16,837 nucleotides of DNA. It comes from Halonatronomonas sp051745085 (lineage in GTDB: Bacteria > Bacillota > Halanaerobiia > Halanaerobiales > Halarsenatibacteraceae). Numbering within the stretch: the stretch's first letter is position 1; every line of letters starts with the position of its first letter. The position numbers and the translations under genes were made by a program. The notes under the pieces are model-generated. The model was not told the DNA's origin, searched no databases, and worked only from the letters and a program-made list of their open reading frames with translations. Below, in pieces: positions 13,329-16,837 of this stretch. The DNA is taken from NCBI GenBank assembly GCA_051745085.1, contig JBNJDR010000041.1, positions 1 through 16,837 on the forward strand, read 5' to 3'.

Positions 13329-15674
13329 TTAAATCTTTTCTGGTTCATCGCTTTCTTTTGTTTTAGTTTCTTCTAATTGGCTGACCTTATTGACCTCTTT
13401 GGAAATTTTACTGTCATAAGTTCTGACCAGAAGGACGGAGCAATCGACTCGATCGGTAACTACATCGGGTATCGAGCCAAAAAGAATGTTTTTCACCCGC
13501 CATTCTTTTGAAGCACCGATTATGATCAGATCGTAATCGTTTTCGTCTGATTCATTTACGATCCCATCCGCGACAATATCATTCTCGACAATTTTTATTT
13601 CGTAATTCACGTTCTCATTTTCGGATAATATTTTTTCGACATCTTTTTTGGCCTCGGCAAATACTTTGTCGTGATCAGCGCCGGGTTTAACCACGCGGAG
13701 GATCGTGACCAGGGAGTCTTCTTTTCCTTCGGTAAAATCACCGGCAAGGTCGAGGCCGAATTCAGCATGTTCACTTCCCCGGAAAGGAACCAAAATTTTA
13801 TTTAATTCTTTCAGCCCTCGATTCTTTAACACACCAACTTTACAGGGTGCCTGCCGGACTAACTTACCGACCATGCTGCTGGATATTTTAGAGATATTCA
13901 TTTGACCCTGCCAGCCTAACATTAAGAAATTTACGTTTTCATTTCTAATTGTGTCCAACATAGTTTTTAGGCGATTGCGGGAATATTTCACCCGGGGGTT
14001 TATAACGGTGCTTTCGATTGAAGCGATCTCCTGACTTAACTCAAACAAATCTTTTTGGACCATCTTTCTTTCTTGAAACAGTTCTTCTGTTTCTTTGGCA
14101 GCTTCAAGTGAGAGCTGGTCAGGAATTTCTATTATATTTAAGACGGAGATCTCGGATTCTAAGGAGGTTCGTTCTAAGAGTTTATTGCTGATATTTAATA
14201 AAGGCCTACCGCTCTCGGGATTGGCAACGGCAACCAGGAGATGATAGGGAGAAAACTCCATCTCCTGGAACTGGGTTGGCTCTCCTGTCTCGAGCAGGGG
14301 AGTTAGATTGTCAGGAGTGTTCCAAAATGAATATTCATTTTTCCAATCAATGTTTTGCGATACACCAGTTAAAGGAGATTTGCTTTTGCTGTAAGCAAAG
14401 AACCAGATTAAGCTTAATACTAATAATACCCCCGCTCCAATCTGGGCCGGACGTTTAGCTAAAAAGATGATTCCGACTGATGAAATTGCCCCGATTATTT
14501 GGAGATAAGGGAAGCCAGGAGCTGTATAAGCAGGCCGATAATTTTTGGGGGGTTTTATTCTTAAGACAATTAAAGCCACGTTAACCAGAGCGTAATTTAC
14601 TAAAGTTAAAACCCCTGCCGAACTTGACAGGCCCTCAACATCGGCTACAGCAACCAGGAATATCGTTATTGCCCCTGTTAATAAGATCGATTTATGGGGG
14701 GTGAAGTATATTTCATGAATCTCATTAAAAAATTCAGGTAATATTTTATCTCGGCCCATAGCAAAGCTGATTCTTGAGGAAGCCAGGACAGAGGCATTCG
14801 CTGAAGAAGCGGTGGCCATTAATGCCCCAAAGGTGACAGCAATAGCCCCGAAAGTTCCAGCGAAAAGCCTGGCTGCTTCAACGATAGGGGCTTCTAAATC
14901 TATGATTCCCGCTAGAGGAAGTATACCAGCGGCAACTAAAATTACAGCCACGTAAAGAAGAGTAGGGATTAAGACCGAACCAAAAAGAGCCAGAGGCAGG
15001 TTTCGACCGGGATCTTTTATCTCTTCTGCTACAGCTGCGATTTCTCCAAAGCCAATAAAGGATACGAACACTATTGCTGTTACCGGAAGAATTTCGCCCC
15101 CTCCATAGGGGAAGAAGGGAGTCAATTTACTGGGGTCAACGTTAAAGGCTCCCCAGGTGATGAAACCTGCTAAAATTACGAGTAAAATTCCAGTAATAGC
15201 ATTTTGGGTTTTGCCGCTTTCCTTGACCCCTCGATAATTTATTACAACAAACATGATACCTACTATGAGGGCTATGGCGATATGGTTAGCCTGAAAGGGT
15301 AAAAGTAAGGCCAGATATTCTCCAAAACCCTGCAGGTAAAAGGCAACGGCAAAAGATAAACTTAGCCATAGGGCGATTCCAGCGATCGTTCCCCAGAAAG
15401 TTCCTAAAGCTCTAGAGATAAAATAATATAAGCCGCCACTCTTGGGCATGCCTGTGGCGATCTCTGCAGTGCTTGCGGCAGAGACCAGGGCGATTACTCC
15501 GGCCAGAAGATAAGAAAATATTGCGGCAGGGCCGGCATTACCTATTGCGAATCGGGGAAGAATAAAAATGCCAGCCCCTATCATGACCCCGATTCCTATG
15601 GCTAAAGCTTCGATTAAACCTAAGTCTTTAGCTAATTCACCTGTTTCTAAAGTTGTGTTTGGCTTACTACTCAT
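13329..15674 (-). CDS. APC-family amino-acid permease fused to tandem universal-stress-protein domains
   Basis: A 781-residue inner-membrane protein. Residues ~15-430 form an APC-superfamily amino-acid transporter of about 12 helices, with the substrate-site IGAGIF (32-37) in helix 1, MPKSGGLYYFISRALG (76-91), and FIGFGEIAAVAEEIKDPGRNLP (206-227). After a linker come two cytosolic UspA-like domains (about 476-617 and 625-752). The second keeps a degenerate nucleotide-binding stretch IIIGASKEWRVKNILFGS (717-734) and the closing CSVLLVR; the first ends CKVGVL. The USP modules probably bind adenine nucleotide and gate or stabilise transport; this is inference. Substrate is not certain, though cationic amino acids would fit the neighbouring arginine operon. 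ATG 15674 has GGAGGAG upstream; trkH ends 32 bp before. Confidence 0.92.
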   Translation of the reverse strand: MSSKPNTTLETGELAKDLGLIEALAIGIGVMIGAGIFILPRFAIGNAGPAAIFSYLLAGVIALVSAASTAEIATGMPKSGGLYYFISRALGTFWGTIAGIALWLSLSFAVAFYLQGFGEYLALLLPFQANHIAIALIVGIMFVVINYRGVKESGKTQNAITGILLVILAGFITWGAFNVDPSKLTPFFPYGGGEILPVTAIVFVSFIGFGEIAAVAEEIKDPGRNLPLALFGSVLIPTLLYVAVILVAAGILPLAGIIDLEAPIVEAARLFAGTFGAIAVTFGALMATASSANASVLASSRISFAMGRDKILPEFFNEIHEIYFTPHKSILLTGAITIFLVAVADVEGLSSSAGVLTLVNYALVNVALIVLRIKPPKNYRPAYTAPGFPYLQIIGAISSVGIIFLAKRPAQIGAGVLLVLSLIWFFAYSKSKSPLTGVSQNIDWKNEYSFWNTPDNLTPLLETGEPTQFQEMEFSPYHLLVAVANPESGRPLLNISNKLLERTSLESEISVLNIIEIPDQLSLEAAKETEELFQERKMVQKDLFELSQEIASIESTVINPRVKYSRNRLKTMLDTIRNENVNFLMLGWQGQMNISKISSSMVGKLVRQAPCKVGVLKNRGLKELNKILVPFRGSEHAEFGLDLAGDFTEGKEDSLVTILRVVKPGADHDKVFAEAKKDVEKILSENENVNYEIKIVENDIVADGIVNESDENDYDLIIIGASKEWRVKNILFGSIPDVVTDRVDCSVLLVRTYDSKISKEVNKVSQLEETKTKESDEPEKI

Positions 15675-15706
15675 CTACTAACTCCTCCATTTCTTAATTG
15701 ATTAAT

Positions 15707-16837
15707 TTATTTTTCTAGTTGAAGTTTGATATCTTTAAGTATTTTAGCTGCTGCGAAGATGATGACTAGAAATTCCAGCCTCCCTAAAAACATACCGGCT
15801 ATTTGGACCCAGTGGATATGCTGGGGAAGCTCTGGACCTGTGATTCCTATCGATAATCCCACTGTTCCCAAAGTTGAGGCGAACTCGAACATGCTATCGC
15901 CGATGGAATAGCCTGCATGAATAAAGAAGGTGGTTCCGATTAAAAACGTTACAAAATACATGAATATATAGATGAAAGCTTCCTTGAGATGGGAAGGTTT
16001 GATATATATTTTATTTTCGCCTCTCCAGACGTAATCCTGCTTTACGGTCCTTTTCGGTAAAAATTCATCTCGGAAAGTCCAGTAAAGAGATTTGAATGCC
16101 AAATATATTCTAAATTGTTTAATCCCACCTGCAGTAGAGCCGGTACCTCCACCTATCAACATTAATATTACGATCAAGAAAACAGCCAGGGGAGGCCAAC
16201 TGTTAAAATCGATGGTTGAAAATCCCGTGGTAGATAAAGCTGATACAACCTGAAAAGAAGCAACTCTTAACTCTGCAAGAGCACCCAGGTTATCGGTAGT
16301 GTTGATTATAAAAACATATATGGGTAAAGTAAGAACCAGCAGCCAGCCCATGGTTTTTATTTCTGCATTCAGTAAAAATCTTTTGATCTTACCTTTAAAA
16401 AGAGTGTAGTGGGTGGCAAAGTTGATCGTACCAACGATCATTAAAACGATCGTAATCATTTCTATAAGGACACTATCATAATGTCCGATACTGGGGCCAT
16501 AAATTGAGAATCCGCCGGTGGAAAGGGCGGCCATGGAATGGTTTATTGCACTGAAAGGATGCATACCTGCCAGAATATATAATATAATTCCACTAACGAT
16601 AAAGATAGAATATAATTTAACGATTAGGCGAGTTGATTTTTTTACGTGGGGGAGCAGTTTATCGCTCCTGGCTTCGGCTCTATATAAACTAAGGTTGTTT
16701 ACCGGCAGTATAGCAGATAGAGCAATTACTGTGATCCCGGCCCCACCCAGGAACTGCATGATACTCCGCCACATTAAAAAGATAGCAGGAGTTTCACTTT
16801 CGGTTACCACGCTCAAACCGGTGGTGGTCCAACCGCT
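15707..16837 (-). CDS. trkH: TrkH-family K+ uptake channel subunit (5' end outside window)
   Basis: The last 376 codons of a K+ (or Na+/K+) transporter that forms the membrane pore of the Trk/Ktr system, usually gated by a cytosolic NAD-binding TrkA/KtrA subunit not present here. The frame is open to the window end, so the TTG at 16816 is not the real start. Four pore-loop filters are visible in order: SGWTTTGLSV at the fragment's first residues, LSTGGFSIYGPS, LSTTGFSTIDF and TLGTVGLSIGITG, each with its filter glycine. RSIMQFLGGAGITV and MLIGGGTGSTAGGIKQFR are further family blocks. Only the first one or two helices are missing. The permease-USP gene follows 32 bp downstream, so they form an operon that pairs K+ and amino-acid uptake. 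Confidence 0.94.
   Translation of the reverse strand, partial: SGWTTTGLSVVTESETPAIFLMWRSIMQFLGGAGITVIALSAILPVNNLSLYRAEARSDKLLPHVKKSTRLIVKLYSIFIVSGIILYILAGMHPFSAINHSMAALSTGGFSIYGPSIGHYDSVLIEMITIVLMIVGTINFATHYTLFKGKIKRFLLNAEIKTMGWLLVLTLPIYVFIINTTDNLGALAELRVASFQVVSALSTTGFSTIDFNSWPPLAVFLIVILMLIGGGTGSTAGGIKQFRIYLAFKSLYWTFRDEFLPKRTVKQDYVWRGENKIYIKPSHLKEAFIYIFMYFVTFLIGTTFFIHAGYSIGDSMFEFASTLGTVGLSIGITGPELPQHIHWVQIAGMFLGRLEFLVIIFAAAKILKDIKLQLEK

Noticed and set aside
13705..14458. Plus-strand open frames opposite the USP part of the permease gene
   Set aside because: They overlap well-defined protein domains on the other strand and resemble nothing known.
16814..16816. TTG at 16816 as the start of the TrkH protein
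   Set aside because: The upstream codons read SGWTTTG, a TrkH selectivity-filter motif, so the gene continues past the window end.

Overview
The window looks like part of the chromosome of a low-to-moderate GC, Gram-positive-type (Firmicutes) anaerobe. The signs are strong purine-rich ribosome binding sites, U-tailed intrinsic terminators, a T-box riboswitch, and an NhaC antiporter and a TrkH channel for Na+/K+ handling. The acidic solute-binding protein carries a plain Sec signal and no lipobox. Together these suggest a salt-adapted, possibly diderm lineage such as Halanaerobiales. That placement is inference from gene style, not from a marker gene. I see no insertion sequence, CRISPR array, tRNA or rRNA.

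Region 1-6290, plus strand: the 3' end of an NhaC-type Na+/H+ antiporter, a YtcJ-like amidohydrolase and its terminator. A peptide-type (family 5) ABC importer follows: binding protein, then a strong hairpin terminator/attenuator, then two permeases. No ATPase genes follow; the cluster ends in a terminator shared with ychF on the other strand.

Region 6300-10136: ychF (translation-associated ATPase) and a secreted M23 peptidase on the minus strand. Divergent from them is a plus-strand pair, a YbjQ-family protein and a half-size chromate transporter family protein. A shared terminator faces a minus-strand, membrane-anchored C39-like cysteine peptidase. That gene has a near-consensus promoter and three TGTGA motifs exactly 11 bp apart in its presumed 5' leader.

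Region 10137-13320, minus strand: an arginine biosynthesis unit, argG-argH. In transcription order it has a near-consensus promoter, an arginine T-box (specifier CGC), a 10-codon leader ORF reading MVIIRKSRRR with its own Shine-Dalgarno, an 11-bp inverted repeat overlapping that ORF's stop codon, a small hairpin holding the argG Shine-Dalgarno, then argG and argH. Tandem T-box plus arginine-rich leader peptide is the most interesting feature here: two successive sensors apparently reading arginyl-tRNA supply, one for transcription and one probably for translation.

Region 13329-16837, minus strand: trkH (5' end outside the window) followed by an amino-acid permease fused to two universal-stress-protein domains. 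No terminator separates this operon from the argG promoter, so the T-box terminator may also end the permease transcript.
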